DNA of 64,000 nt from Prorocentrum cordatum (taxonomy: Eukaryota; Sar; Dinophyceae; Prorocentrales; Prorocentraceae): positions 1 through 64,000 of the forward strand of contig CAUYUJ010019917.1 in NCBI GenBank assembly GCA_963575745.1, in the 5' to 3' direction. Under the pieces are notes generated by a model that ran no database searches, was not told the DNA's origin, and worked only from the letters and a program-made list of their open reading frames with translations. Positions 10,112 to 21,719 of this stretch are shown piece by piece. Positions within the stretch are counted from its first letter, which is position 1. Each line of letters opens with the position of its first letter. The position numbers and the translations under genes were made by a program.

Positions 10112-10294
10112 TACTAACATACGTGTCGTGCCGACTTGGGCGTTGGTTCCTGACACCGAGGGGATCGTTCAATCTTGAACGATCGGCGGTTTCCGAAACG
10201 TCGGATCGTTCAACATGGACCAACTCCGGGTCGCTGGCGGCGTTCAACGCGAGCGGCGGGGTCGCCGCTGGTCGACACGACGCGAACCTACCTA
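10112..10294. mobile_element. TA-flanked MITE-like element, copy 1
   Basis: About 183 bp with imperfect terminal inverted repeats: the left end reads ACGTGTCGTGCCGAC inward, and the right end in reverse complement reads GGTAGGTTCGCGTCGTGTCG. Both ends abut TA. The interior has a palindrome ATCGTTCAATCTTGAACGAT and a second GGATCGTTCAAC. It is homologous to 36518-36709 and more distantly to 41390-41603. It has no coding capacity. TA flanks suggest Tc1/mariner-type mobilisation in trans (inference). Confidence 0.7.
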
Positions 10295-10534
10295 TTGTAA
10301 GGAACGCAAGCCAAGGAACGCAGGGGCTTTCCTGGCCGCGGCCAGCCGCGTCCAAGAATAGGCTCCCCCGACCACTGGATTGAAGGAAACGTCAAAAAAA
10401 ACGAGCCCCTCCTGAGCCCAGAAGCAGCTCTTATCTCAGCGCCTTGGCTGCATCCCCCCATGACGCTGCCCCCGAGTGCCCCCCACCCCGGAGAGGCCCC
10501 GAAAAGGCCCCGGGGCGCCTGCGCCCTCCACGGG

Positions 10535-10760
10535 GGTGAGGGGCAACGATAGGGGGGATAGGCATAGGGGGGGATGCATCGACCTGGAATCGGCGATACT
10601 TCGCCGATAGATCGGCGATAGGCGCCCGATAGTGAGTCCGCACCTTCCTGGGCGGGGTGGGGCTATCGGGCCCCTATCGGCGATCAATGGGCGATGGGGG
10701 GTCGATGCATTCCCCCCGAATCATGCCTATCCCCCCTACCGTTGCCCCTGACGGGGGGCC
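10535..10760. repeat. ATCGGCGA foldback element, copy 2, with long inverted arms
   Basis: The left arm carries GGGGCAACGATAGGGGGGAT and GATGCATCGACC. The right arm, in reverse complement, carries GGGGCAACGGTAGGGGGGAT and AATGCATCGACC. The arms are therefore roughly 90 bp and complementary, around a core with three GATCGGCGATAG-type palindromes. Foldback structure is seen directly; mobility is inferred from copy 1. Confidence 0.7.
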
Positions 10761-11019
10761 CCGAGGAGCGCCCGGCGGGCCGAGCCGTGCAGAGAGAGAG
10801 ATGGCGCGGCGAGGCCCCCGCCCCGCCTGTGCAGGGGGAGCCGTCGGGGCTGCTGCGGCGAGCGCCCTGCGCCCAGGCCCAGGCTCGCGCCGGGCCCCGC
10901 GCGGGTGCCTGCCGTGGCGGAGGCCGCGACTGCTGCCGCCTCCCTGCAGCAGAGCTTGCAGGGCGCCAGGGGCCCCTATCACGGCGGGCCAGGACCGCAA
11001 CATGGTGGGGGGAGCCGTC

Positions 11020-11092
11020 CTTCCTCCTCCTCCTCCTCCTCCTCCTCCTCCTCCTCCTCCTCCTCCTCCTCCTCCTCCTCCTCCTCCTCCTC
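11020..11092. repeat. (TCC)n microsatellite
   Basis: A nearly pure 72-bp TCC tract. A second, less pure CTC/TTC tract lies at 11299-11385. The sequence between and after them (to about 12100) holds no gene I can support. Confidence 0.9.
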
Positions 11093-12109
11093 CCTGGATG
11101 CCTTGGCGGATCACAGCAACAGGCTGGGCTCTCTCGCGGCCCTCTTCGCGACCCATCAGGCCCGGGCGCTGCACCACAGGAGAGCGGCGGCCGGCTGTTT
11201 CGTCGCCTGCGGCGCCCGCGGGCGCTGCCCTCCTGGCCCGGGGCCAGCAGAGAGCGGCTCGAGGTGGGAAGCCGGGCCCGAGGAAGTGGTCGAGAGACTC
11301 CTCCTCCTCCCCCTCCACTTCCTCCTCCTCCTTCTCCTCCTCCTCCTTCTCCTCCTCCTCCTTCTCCTCCTCCTCTTCCTCCACTGGAGCCCTGGACCCT
11401 ATCTCTCTGGGGGCCGGCGTCGCAAACAGAGTCGCACTGTCAGAGGAGAAGGGCGCCCGTGAGCCCAAGTCCTGACAGCGGCGTGCACGCTGGCCCGGGA
11501 GAGACATAATGGGGCGACGGCAGAGGGAAAGGGGGGAGGGGGCGGCGACAGCAACGAAGAGGCCGAGGGCCGATGCTCCTGACGGCAACGAAACCCCTTA
11601 TAGGTGGCCCCCAAGCGGAGCTCCCGAGGACAAGGAGAGGGGAGAACTGAGAGGAAGAGAAACTAGAATTGTGGGGGCTGATGGAAATGAAAAGGCGAAT
11701 CTGATTTACAGTGGAGGCTAGTTCACAAAGAAACCCACCGCAAGAAACCCAAACCTGAAATCCACGGAAGTTGGTTGGTCAAGGGTTGAGCCTTCTTGCG
11801 CTTCAACTGCAAATGAAAAACCCAAGGTGCCCTGACCACAGCGGTTTCTCAACCCCTGTCGTGAAAATCAAGTTGGTATCAAACAACCCAAGGCGATCGA
11901 AAATGCGAACCTCGTGCTTGGCTCAACGAGAAGAGGCGACGATGACGCCTCTTCGGGAAAGAAATTGCGCGCACACTTGATTCAGGCGCGCGCCCCGGAT
12001 ACACTGGCGCTCCTTTATCAAATCGGCGAACACTTGAAAATACATCCTTGAATTTGCATTAGGGGCCTCAGCATGAACCGCTGCGTTCCGACTCGACATC
12101 GTTCCCCTG

Positions 12110-12500
12110 ATGAGCACGCGCAGCAGAAGTGATCCACCAGCGGGTGGGTTGCCCGAAAAACTGACGAGACACATCAGCCGTTTCACTTGCATTCGAGATC
12201 GCATGAAGGGGCCCTGGGACACAAATAAATACAGACAAATAACAGGATTCCCCATATTTTTTTATATTTTCTGGGTTTTTGTCTTCCCCCCCACTTCCCA
12301 TATTTTCCCATATTTTCTTGGGAATCGACGATTAACTGTGTCTGTGTGCTTCTTTCCTTCCTGATCTCAATATGAGTTGGTGCACTCCGATTTCACGCGC
12401 GTCCTCTGTTGAGCGCACGCCGCGCAATTGAGCCGCCAGCGGGCGGGTCACCCGAGGACTGGTCGAGAAAAGCCAAGTGTTTCATTTGCGTTCTGGGCCA
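12110..12500. repeat. Direct duplication (~90 bp, ~300 bp apart) around a CCATATT element
   Basis: 12110-12205 and 12410-12500 align: both carry CCAGCGGGYGGGT, CCCGARRACTG and TTTCAYTTGCRTTC. Between them, 12205-12365 is an AT-rich segment (CCCCATATTTTTTTATATTT, then GGGAATCGACGATTA) with a second copy at 40860-41030. 12501-12900 holds no recognised feature. Confidence 0.65.
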
Positions 12501-12904
12501 ATCAATCTGTAAGGTTTTTGGGTATGCGCCCCGATGCGCCGGGGTTCCTGCGGCGCGCGCGACGAACAGGCAAAATCGCGGGCGAAAAAACCTACGGCAC
12601 CTTGAATGCCCAGAATTTTCCAGAAGTTCGGGCGCGCGCCGGGAACCGCGCCTTCGCCCAAAAAACCCAGGGCGCCCCGGCGTTCGCAGTTTCTTCGAAA
12701 TGGCGGCGACCGTTCACGCCGAACGCGAGCCGAACAAACACAGGGGCCCCGACGAAACAGAAGGCGTTTCTTGCCCATTGTAAGATGGGTTTGTTTCCTC
12801 ATCGGAGCGCACGCGTTGCCTCGCGCTGGCGCTGAGCCGCGGCGACGGCGCGCCCCATTCGAGCCAGGCCTGCGCGGGTTATCAAACACCTGTGGCGGAG
12901 CAAA

Positions 12905-13310
12905 GGATCCGAGGTGGTGCCATGCGGGCGCATCCATTGGGGCCCTCCGTGAAGCTCCCTATGGGACCACGAAACGTGTGATGGGTGTGCCAACATGGGC
13001 GCGGCGGTGCCATGCGAGCGCAGCCACTGGGGCCCTCCGTGGAGATTCCTGTGGGGCCACGAAGCGTGCGAGGGGCGTGCCAACATGGGCGCGGTGGTGC
13101 CATGCGAGCGCAGCCACTGGGGCCCTCGGTGGAGCTCTTGATGGGGTCACGAAGCGTGTGAGAGGAGTGCCGAAATGAGCGCGGTGGTGCCAAGCGAGCG
13201 CAGCCACTGGGGCCCTCGGTGGAGCTCCCAATGGGGCCACGAAGCGTGTGAAGAGTGTGCCGAAATGAACGCGGTGGTGCCATGCGAGCGCAGCCACTGG
13301 GGCTCTCTTT
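12905..13310. repeat. 90-bp tandem repeat, about 4.5 units
   Basis: The box GCGCAGCCACTGGGGCCCTC, or a variant, recurs at about 12927, 13017, 13107, 13197 and 13287, an exact 90-bp period. The unit contains GGTGGAGCTC and GGGGCCACGAAGCGTG. As 90 is a multiple of three, 30-residue repeats stay open in more than one minus frame (near APVAALAWHHRAHVGTPLAR). It shares boxes with the 78-bp array at 47.2-48.2 kb and a single unit at 15375-15450. Confidence 0.8.
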
Positions 13311-13439
13311 TCATCCCTCGCGCGGCGCGCGCTGCGCGCGCCGTCCGCGACTGCGCCGCAGGGCGCCCGTCTTGGGCCGCGGCTTGGCCATGCGCGGGCG
13401 CGGCCGTCCACGCCCTCGCCGACACGGCACCGAGAGCCT

Positions 13440-15370
13440 GAGGCGCCGCTCGAGGCCGCCCATCAGGAAGAAGCGAAGCGCCCCTGCGGTCTCCCCGTCT
13501 TGGGACCCAGGCCAGCTCTGATCAGATCGACATTCCTCTGCTGGCCCTGAGCGCCTCGCCAGCGGCAGGCTGGCACTCTCCGCCAGGCACCCTGTGTTTG
13601 CCCTTGGTCCCCCGCGCGCAGCAATGGCGGCTCTTGCGTGCGCAGCACCTGCTGATGGAATACAAGTCGTGCTCACTCGCGACGCCTCGAGGCCCAGATC
13701 CCGAGGCCGCTCCTGCAGCTTCGACTCCGTCGCCTTCTCTGCTCTGCCCAGGGGCCCCGAGGCATGAGGCGATGGGATCACCTGCGGACGAGGAGCGGAA
13801 TGCCTGAGCAACGTACTTGGCGCACCTGTCCGCCCCCATGTTGCCTCCCCCGTCGCGTCGCGTCGCGTGATCTCCCCATCCAGAACGCCCTTCAGCGTGG
13901 CGTGGCCCTTTTGCCATCTTGGTCGCGAGGGCACGCCCCCCCAGTCCGCCCAAATCGTCGAGAGCTTGCCAAACCCTGCGCCACCGGGCTCCAAGCTGCA
14001 GTCGCCGCGGCGGCGGCAGCCCGTCCGCGTTCCAACAGGCCTTCCGCGACGCAGGAGGCGTCGAACGAGGCTGCGATGGGCGGCGAGGATTCCTTGAACA
14101 GCACGAGCAGGCCCAGAAGCTCCGCCCCGTCAGCGGACCGAGGCGGCCCAGGAAGCGGCGCGACCAGCGCCTTGGCCACAGACGCGGTGCCAGGGTCTCC
14201 CCGCGGATCTCCAGGCGGCAGCTCGGCCAGCGCGCAAGCGGAGATGGCCAGCGAGCGCCCTGCCTCGTAGCTCGGCGTTGGCGAACGGCACGCCGTCGTC
14301 TCCTCTGATCTACTGGACGCGCGCCAGCAGGTCGCCCCCTGGCGGCCTCCGCGCGCGCAGGCTCGGACAGGAGGAGCCGGTCCACTGGAAGGTTTTGATC
14401 GCGATGCTCGCGTGGAAGGCCGAAAGCTTCGCAGTCTCGGCTGGCAGCCTGTGATCTGGCCAGCTCTCCTGGCACTCCAAGTGCCGATGCCAGAGCGTGC
14501 CAGGCACAGCAGGGTGGAGCCGGCAGCAAGGTGTTGCCGCCAGCCTCGGCGACGCATGGTATCGCCGACCATTGGGCCGCTGCCCTTGTACCACCACGGA
14601 CCGCAGGTAGCCCCGCTCGTCAAAGGTGAGGCTCTTCCACTCGCGTGCCTCCAAGGTGTCGCCCTTGCCGTTGTTGATCCAGAGCCTGACGCTCGGGATG
14701 AAGGCTCCCTGCACTATGTCGCCGTGCGGGTTGGTGGCGAGCTGCTTCAGCTGCCACATCTTACTGTCCATGATCAAAACCTTCTTGAAGTACCAGGGGG
14801 AGATGTCGTGGAGGTCCAGCGCCTCGCCCGACGGTCTGATCAGCTCACGCATGTTCTTCACCTTGTAGCCGCCCCTCCGCAGCGAAAGGATTGCCGCTCC
14901 AAGGGGGCCCTTCGCCTTCTCCCACTTGGTTGTGGCGTTGGCCGTCCAGTCGAACGCTGCCTCCAGCTGCCAAATGGGAATACAGTTCTCCCAGATGGCC
15001 CTGGCGAGGGAGAAGCAGGGCCCGAGCGTGGCAGGGAAGATCGGGTTCAACGTGTCCGAGCCCCCGACCATGAAGCAAGCTGTGAGGACTTCCCCTGCGG
15101 TCTCGGCTCGATCGCATGCCTGACCACCGTGCGCGACTGCCTGAGCTCGGTGTCGTTGAGCCCCGTGCAGTTGACCCCGTAGAAGAGACTGGGGGCCATC
15201 CCCGTGGAGACCACCTTCGCAGCAGCCGCTCGCCCTCGCCGAAGGTCGAAGAGTCGTTTGATGCGAGGTATCCCAATCCTGTTGTGCGCGATCCTCATCA
15301 TGCGCACGACGTTGGACCTGGCTCCGCCCTCGGCGTGGACCCCGCCCGAGGTTCCTGACCTCCTTGACGC
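13440..15370 (-). pseudogene. 5'-truncated LINE retrotransposon with RNase H domain, frameshifted
   Basis: Coding-like sequence passes through several minus-strand frames. From 5' to 3': a post-RT segment (KVVSTGMAPSLFYGVNCTGL, then NDTELRQSRTVV) at 15220-15120; a region with LGPCFSLARAIWENCIPIWQ and SPWYFKKVLIMDSKMWQLKQ (15050-14720); then an RNase H domain. Its acidic residues appear in GAELLGLLVLF (about 14135) and AASFDASCVAEG (about 14075). The conserved His is in GHATLKGVLDGEITRRDATG (about 13905), and the last Asp motif GNMGADRCA follows in another frame (about 13840). No RT catalytic domain precedes 15370, where the sequence turns into minisatellite, so the copy is 5' truncated as LINEs often are. 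At least four frame changes make it non-functional as written. Non-LTR retrotransposon identity is secure at domain level; the clade is not determined. Confidence 0.7.
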
Positions 15371-15374
15371 CGAC

Positions 15375-15575
15375 GGCTCCAGTAGCCACTGGGGTGCTCG
15401 GTGGAGCTCCCTATGGGGCCACGCAACGTGTGAGGGGTGTGCCGAAATTGTTGACTGGTGCGGAGGGCAGAAGCAGAGGAGGGAGGAGGGGGGGGAAGGA
15501 AGGAAGGGCGGGAGGAGGTGACGCGGGGCGGCGCTGTGTCTTCAAAGCAAGGACCCAACACCACAGGATGGTTGG
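15375..15575. repeat. Single minisatellite unit plus conserved tail shared with 48.2 kb
   Basis: One unit (CACTGGGGTGCTCGGTGGAG, then CTCCCTATGGGGCCACG) is followed by a G/A-rich stretch and the tail TCTTCAAAGCAAGGACCCAA then CACCACAGGATGGTTGG. At 48240-48296 the same tail follows the 78-bp array (CTTCAAAACGAAGACCCAAC, then ACCATAGGATGGTTGG). Array plus tail therefore forms a composite dispersed element. Confidence 0.65.
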
Positions 15576-15579
15576 GAAC

Positions 15580-16095
15580 TATGGACACGCGTCCTGGGCT
15601 GCCAAGACGGTCCGTGCAGGCAACCAAGGACAGCAAGATAGCCCAAGATGCCTTGACGACGGCCCAGGATGGCCCCAAGGCGGCCGAACATTGCTTCGAG
15701 ACGTTCCAAAATGCCTGCAAGAGGGCCCAAACGGGCAACAAGCGGACCTCCAACAGAGTCTGAAGAAGCCAAAACCATTGATCCCGCTTGGGTTTTTCAG
15801 TGAATTTCGCAGCGTTCTCGCCTTTTCAGGCTGCCGTCAGCTCAAGATGACCCAAGGGGACTCCACAATGGCCCACAAGGGCTCCAAGACGACCAGAAGG
15901 GTCCCCCGTGGGACCCAAGGCGGCCTCAGAAGGCCATCCGACGGTCCAAGACACCGCCGAGACGGCCCCACGACAGCGCTCAGACACCCACCATACGATC
16001 CAGAAAGCCCCAACAGGCCCAAGAGAAACCCAAGCCGATGTAAGAGTGCCGGTCCCAAAAAGGCCCAAGAAGGCTCCAAGGGACGGACCTGAAAG
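15580..16095. repeat. CCCAAGAGG-family degenerate repeat block (plus orientation) with linker
   Basis: Irregular units such as GGCCCAAGATGCC and GACGGCCCCACGAC. The internal linker (about 15775-15850) reads TTGATCCCGCTTGGGTTTTT, then CTCGCCTTTTCAGGCTGCCG, matching linkers of other blocks (42380, 45940, 46330, 56255). Confidence 0.65.
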
Positions 16096-16130
16096 ACTGC
16101 AATACAGGAGGCAAGACGGCCCGACCGAGT

Positions 16131-16182
<52 letters not shown>

Positions 16183-16219
16183 GCATCAGCATCAGCATCA
16201 GCATCATCATCATGATCAT

Positions 16220-16250
<31 letters not shown>

Positions 16251-16840
16251 AGCATCACCACCACCACCAACACACATCGTGAACACCAGCATCATCATCA
16301 TCATCATCATCAGCAGCATCATCATTATCATCATCATCAACATCAGCATCAGCATCAGCGTCATCATCATCAGCATCAATCTCATCATCATCACCAATTA
16401 CAATCAACATCACCATCACCATCGCCGCAATCGTCCATCATCGTCATCATCATCAGCATCATCATGATGGTGATCATCATCAGCAACAGCAACCTCAGCG
16501 CAGCAGCATCATCAACGTCAGCATCATGATCATCATCAACAACAACATCATACTAATAATCATCATCATACTGGCAGCACCATCATCATCACCATGATCA
16601 TCCCCAGATTCATCACCGACATCATCGTCAATCCTCGTCAGCATCACCATCAGCATAATAATCATCGTCATCATCAACATCATCATCGCAATTGACATCG
16701 CCATCATCATCATCATCACCACCATCATCACCATAACTATCATCACCATCATCATCACCGTCATCAGCACCATTATCAGCATCAGCATCAACATCAGCAT
16801 CATCATCATCATCATCATCAGCATCATCATCATCATCACC

Positions 16841-16887
<47 letters not shown>

Positions 16888-16890
16888 AAA
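16131..16890. repeat. (CAT)n microsatellite, ~760 bp, interrupted
   Basis: CAT/ATC/TCA trinucleotides with CAG, CAC and CAA interruptions; it gives spurious His/Ile/Ser and Met/Asp frames. 16891-17690 is mixed sequence with no gene I can support. Confidence 0.9.
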
Positions 16891-17825
16891 CGTGACCAAC
16901 ATCATCGATTAGTATTGGTATTAACATCCCCATTCTCCTCAGAATCCTCATCACGGCTTGCCAGAGCACACGTGACGGCCTCCCGTGCCCCCGTCGAATG
17001 CTGGAATGGCACGGTAGCCAACTTGCCGAAGGCAGCTGGATGTTGTGTGCGTGCGCATTGCGCCACACGGAGACATGCGAAGCGACAATGACGAAATGCA
17101 AACCTCGGCCACGACCGCTCGAGCAAGCACCGAATAACACCACATGTGCACGGGCCCTGGACCTTCCAGACCCTTGCCTCCCGCTGTGCTGCTGCTGCCC
17201 CACGGACTGGCGGACCCGAGGGTCCGCTTTCACTCTGCATTTCCGCTTCCATTTTTCCCGAGGCGCGGTGTCGAATCTTCACGGCAACGCGACTGGAGAC
17301 ATTCACCATGGTATACGCATCTCGACCTCACAATTGACCTGAGGAGAGATGCCGTAGGTCCTGGTCGTCGTAGTCGTCGTCATCGTCGTAATCCTGACGG
17401 GGAGCGGTTGGACACAATAAACAACAGCAGAGGCGCCCCCGAGTCCCGCAAACAAGTAGCTCGAACGTACAAGTCAGAAGTACAAGCTGTCAGGAAAGTA
17501 CATTCGGACTGCTGAAACAAGGGACGCTAGATAAGGAACGAAGCCTCTTTTTAGCCCACGAGAGGACGCTAGAAAAGGAACGAGGAGCGGTAGAGAAACA
17601 GAAATGTACGGACCTAAGAGGGAGCGTGATCCACCGCCGCTTTGCTGTAAAAAATCCCCCTCTTCCTCCAGAACCCGGGGTCCCCCGCCTCCAAAAATCC
17701 CCCCCCTGCTCGAAACCCTCCCCACCCACACCCCCTCCCCAAGCAACCCCACCCCCCCTCCCAACCCCCCCGCCCCTCCCCTTCGAAAATCAGGGGGGGT
17801 ACCTACCCGTTCGAACAACCCCCCA

Positions 17826-18971
17826 CCCTGGAAAACCGGGAGGGTCACTACCAATTCGACCCCCCCCACTCGCCGCCGGCAAACGACTCACGGGTCCCCA
17901 CCGCCGTCCTCACCACCGCGTCACCACTGTCCCCACCACCATCGTCCCCACCACTGTCCAACTGTCCCCACTGTCCCTGCCACTGTCCAACTGTCCCCAC
18001 TGTCCCTGCCACTGTACCACTGTTTCCACTACTCCCACCACAGTCCACACTGTCCCCACCAGTGCCCCAACCACTGTCGCACTCTCCTCACTGCCCCCAC
18101 CATTGTCCCCACCACGGTCCCACTTTCCCCGTTGTCCACGCAGTCCCCACAACTGTCCCACTGTCCCAACGGTCCCCGCTGTCCCCACCGCTGTCCCACT
18201 GTGCTGTCCCACTGTCCACTGCTTCCAACCACGGTCCCCACTGTCCCACTGTCCCCACCACTGTGGCCACTGTACCGCTGTCCCCTTGTCCCACCAACGT
18301 CCTAACCACCGCCCTCACACCACCACCGTCCCCACCACTGTCCCACTGTTCCTACTGTCCCCACCACTGTCCCACTGTCCCCACTGTCTGTGCTGTCCCA
18401 ATCCCCACTGTCCCCACAATTGTCCCACTGTCCCCACCGTCCCCACCACTGTCCCCACTGTACCAGTCCCACCACCGTCCTCACCACCGCCCTCACCACT
18501 GTCCCCACCACCTCCGTCCCCATCACTGTCCCACTGTGCCCACTGTCCCCGCCAGTCCCCACTGTCCCCACCAGTCCCCACTGTCCCCTCACCACTGTCC
18601 CCACCACCACCGTCCCCACCACTGTCCCACTGTCCCCACTTTTCCCACCACTGTCCCCACTGTCCCCACCAGTGCCCCCACCACTGTCGCACTGTCCCCG
18701 CTGTCCCCACCACTGTCCCCATTGTACCACTGTCCCATTGTCCCACCAACGCCCTCACCACCGCCCTCACCACTGTCCCCACCACCACCGTCCCCACCGC
18801 TGTCCCACTGTCCCCACTCCCCACAACCATCCCCACCACCGTCCCAACCACTGTCCCCACCACAGTCCTCCATCTGGAATGGAGGATGAGGGGGAAGTGT
18901 CTACAGGCGGCGAGGAGAGGGGGGGGGGGTCGAACCGGTAATGACCCCCCCCGGTTGATGATGGACCAGGG
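17826..18971. repeat. ~1-kb CCACTGTCC minisatellite bounded by inverted arms
   Basis: The interior (about 17900-18870) is an irregular tandem repeat of CCCCACCACTGTCCCACTGT type. The left arm (17826-17877) in reverse complement gives GGCGGCGAG, G-run, TCGAATTGGTAGTGACCC, CCCGGTT and CCAGGG. The right arm (18906-18971) gives GGCGGCGAG, G-run, TCGAACCGGTAATGACCC, CCCGGTT and CCAGGG. The satellite is thus the loop of a large inverted repeat. Confidence 0.7.
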
Positions 18972-18979
18972 TGTGAGGG

Positions 18980-20770
18980 TGGGGTGAAACCCCAAGCGAC
19001 CCCCCCAGGTTTTCTGCCATCAGCGGCAGAACACGCTCTTTCGGACCTACGGAACATCGAGCCCCTTCCGAACCCAAAGCAGTTAATAATTCAGCGTCTT
19101 TGCTTTAGATGAAACCAAAACGTGACCCCCTTATCTTTTTGAAGAGACAGCGACCCTGACACCAGAATAGTGAAGTCCCTGTCTCGGGGGAGGCAATTCC
19201 CTGCTCAGCTCTGGATGGCGGGGTGCCTCCTGAGACTGCTGTACCATATCAAGTTGTTATCCAGCTTCACCCTTTCCAAACAGACACAATATGAACACAA
19301 TGAGTAGAACAATCAATATATTGTACATGCGGGTGGAACTGAAGATGCAAAACGAACCGAGGAATAGCAACCGATGCATATGATGAAGTCTTGGGACTGT
19401 GGAAGTTGCATGAAACCAGTGGGACAGCGCACGCGACTCTGCCCAAGCAGCGCGCGAAGGTCGCCAAGATGCAAATGCACAGGACAAGCGGCATGGAAGA
19501 CAGTGGATACCAAGCATTGCATCACAAGTGATTGCGCGTACAGAGGGTGGCACACCTGTCACCAACCACACATTCATCCGCAGACACACCAAAGAGAGAA
19601 GCTCTGCCTCGGACAATTGCCTGATCTCCTGAAGCGATAGCTGGAGGGGCGCGCATGTATTCGGGAGAGCGCTTGCTGATGCACATCGTCGGCCTCACTC
19701 GTCCACCACGACCCGTCCCCCGAGTGACCATGAATACTGACAGCACGCTAAAATCTCGATGCCAACGAATCATGCACCTGAGCAAGAGGAGAAGGATAAG
19801 GAAAAAGGAGAACGAGGAGGAGCAAAACGTGGGAAAAGACAAAGAGGCGGAGAAGGAGAAGTAGGAGCTGCGCCATGACGGAAAGGGGCAACGATGGTAC
19901 CAAGTCCTGAAGACCCCAGGGCTGTCCCTGCGCACGGCTGTTCGATCCGAGTACGTAGTGCTCTGACGGCCCTGGTCCCTGGCAAAGCCCCGAGAGACCG
20001 AGCACGACGAACCAATAAGGGCCCTTCTTACTCAGGACCCGCTTCCTTCATGGCTAGAGTGGTTATTGCTTGAGGTCGGCACCCCTCTCTGCCGCAGTCA
20101 CGCGCGCGAAGCAGCAGGAAGCACCGTGCGACGCCCAGGCAAGGAGAGGGCCCATGCCTGGCCCTGGCACAGAAGCTTGGAGAAAGCAAAGGCCCAAGGA
20201 GCCGAGCAGAGAGCCCACCCCCTGGGAAGGCCAGCAAAAGGCTGGCGCGAGGGGTAGGCGGTGGAAAGGGCGGAGACCTGCGCTACAGTGAAAATCCATG
20301 GTAAGGACTGGTGATAGGGACGCAGGGACCTCGGACGCCGAGATCGGCACCTTCTGGGCGGCGAACTGCCAACACCCTGAAAGGGTTGGCCAACGAAAAC
20401 GGGCTAAGGACATCCGTGCGTCCTTACTATGAGTTTTGACTGTACTTTCATGGGGGCGGAAACAATGCTGTCGGGACAGCCCATCGCCCGCAGGCATGCC
20501 GCAAGGGCCCGCGGCACTGGCCCTGGTGGGGAGCCAAGCTCTTCGGCGCATGGGAGCAAAAAAGCTTGGTAAAAGCAATGCAACTCTCATTCAGAAGAGT
20601 GGAGTCGTGTCAGCTCACCCTGGTCTCGCAAGGGCGGACGCATAAAAGGTTACGAGGGAAACACATCAGGCGCCGTTGTGCTGCGGACAAGACAAGGCTG
20701 GATGACACGACTCCTATCTCTCCGTGAGATCGTCCGCTCCGAGTTGGGGCAAGGCAAGCTAGACAACTAA
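18980..20770. other. Unique-looking sequence with no supported gene
   Basis: Mixed-composition DNA, less repetitive than its surroundings. Short ORFs exist on both strands (such as a 119-codon minus ORF at 19257-19616 with a C-terminal hydrophobic run, and a 175-codon minus ORF at 20063-20590), but none shows a motif I recognise. No RNA gene was seen. Confidence 0.4.
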
Positions 20771-20775
20771 CAACT

Positions 20776-20950
20776 GCGTAAACATGAACTTTCGGAGATC
20801 TGCGCGGATTTCTTGTATCTGCTCTGGACCTCCCTCCCCGTCGCGCGGAGCGCGCAAGGGACGGCGCTGGAGGCGCCGCCAGGAGGGGCTAACGCCGATT
20901 CAAGAAATCCGCGCGCGCGAGGAGCTCCAGAATTTCACGTGCATGCAAAT
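20776..20950. mobile_element. GC-core foldback element, copy A
   Basis: Outer arms CATGAACTTTCGGAGATCTG and the inverted CTCCAGAATTTCACGTGCAT flank GCGCGGATTTCTTGTATCTG, a GC-rich hairpin core (GCGCGGAGCGCGC, then GGCGCTGGAGGCGCC) and the inverted TTCAAGAAATCCGCGC. Six further copies occur at 26.2, 33.2, 34.4, 37.4, 54.9 and 56.9 kb. Confidence 0.75.
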
Positions 20951-21179
20951 TTTCTTCGTCGACCATCGTCGTCGATCGATGCTCCAGTTTTTCGGGCGCG
21001 GGAACCGCGTTTATCTTCGCGCCCCTGGGGGTGACCAAGCATTCGTAAGGGCCAAGACCCCAAATTTGCAAGAATTTCCAGACGCCCCTCAGAGTGTCTC
21101 GCGTGAGCCTCCTGGCCGCCCCTGCCGCCCGCCAGAATCCCTCAGAGCGGACTGAGAAGGTACCAGTAAAGCCGCAAGG

Positions 21180-21690
21180 CTGTCGAAAAGGAATCCCAAG
21201 GCGGCCCAGGATGGCCTGGAGACGGCCTAAGACGCCCCCAAGACGCTTCAAGATGGCTCCAAGACGGCCTCACAAGACACCACAATGCTATAAGATTGCT
21301 CCGAGAGATCCTAGAGGGCCCCAAGAGGCAAACATCAGTGATCACCAATGTGCTTGACTGGTTCAGCATGCCGCTAATTCGGGCTTCCAGCGCTCCAAGA
21401 CCGCCAAAGAGGCCCTAAGGATTGCCTCGAGACGGCCAAGGAGGCACCCTAGATGGTCCCAAGACGACCCAAATGGGCCAAAAGACTACCAAGGAGGCAC
21501 CCACAAGAGCCCAAGACCGCCCCGCCCAGAAGCGCCCCGAGAAGGTTCCAGGCTGGCCCCGAGAGGCCTCCAAGACGGCTTCCGACGGCGTGAGACGGGC
21601 CAGGAATTCCCTGAGGCGGGCCAAAGAGGCCCCGAAGAAGCGCCCAAACACCCCCAAACAAGGGAAACAAACTGGTTCACCCGATCGTGA
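21180..21690. repeat. CCCAAGAGG-family repeat block (plus orientation)
   Basis: Degenerate units (CCAAGACGGCCTCACAAGAC and similar) with a linker-like segment at about 21355-21400 (CTAATTCGGGCTTCCAGCGC, then TCCAAGACC). A smaller block lies at 22440-22600. Confidence 0.6.
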
Positions 21691-21719
21691 TTCACCCGAC
21701 CCTGTGGATCGCGACCGGG

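Noticed and set aside
19257-19616. 119-codon minus ORF with a hydrophobic C-terminus
   Set aside because: The hydrophobic run comes from an AT-rich stretch; no motif, start context or homologous copy supports it.
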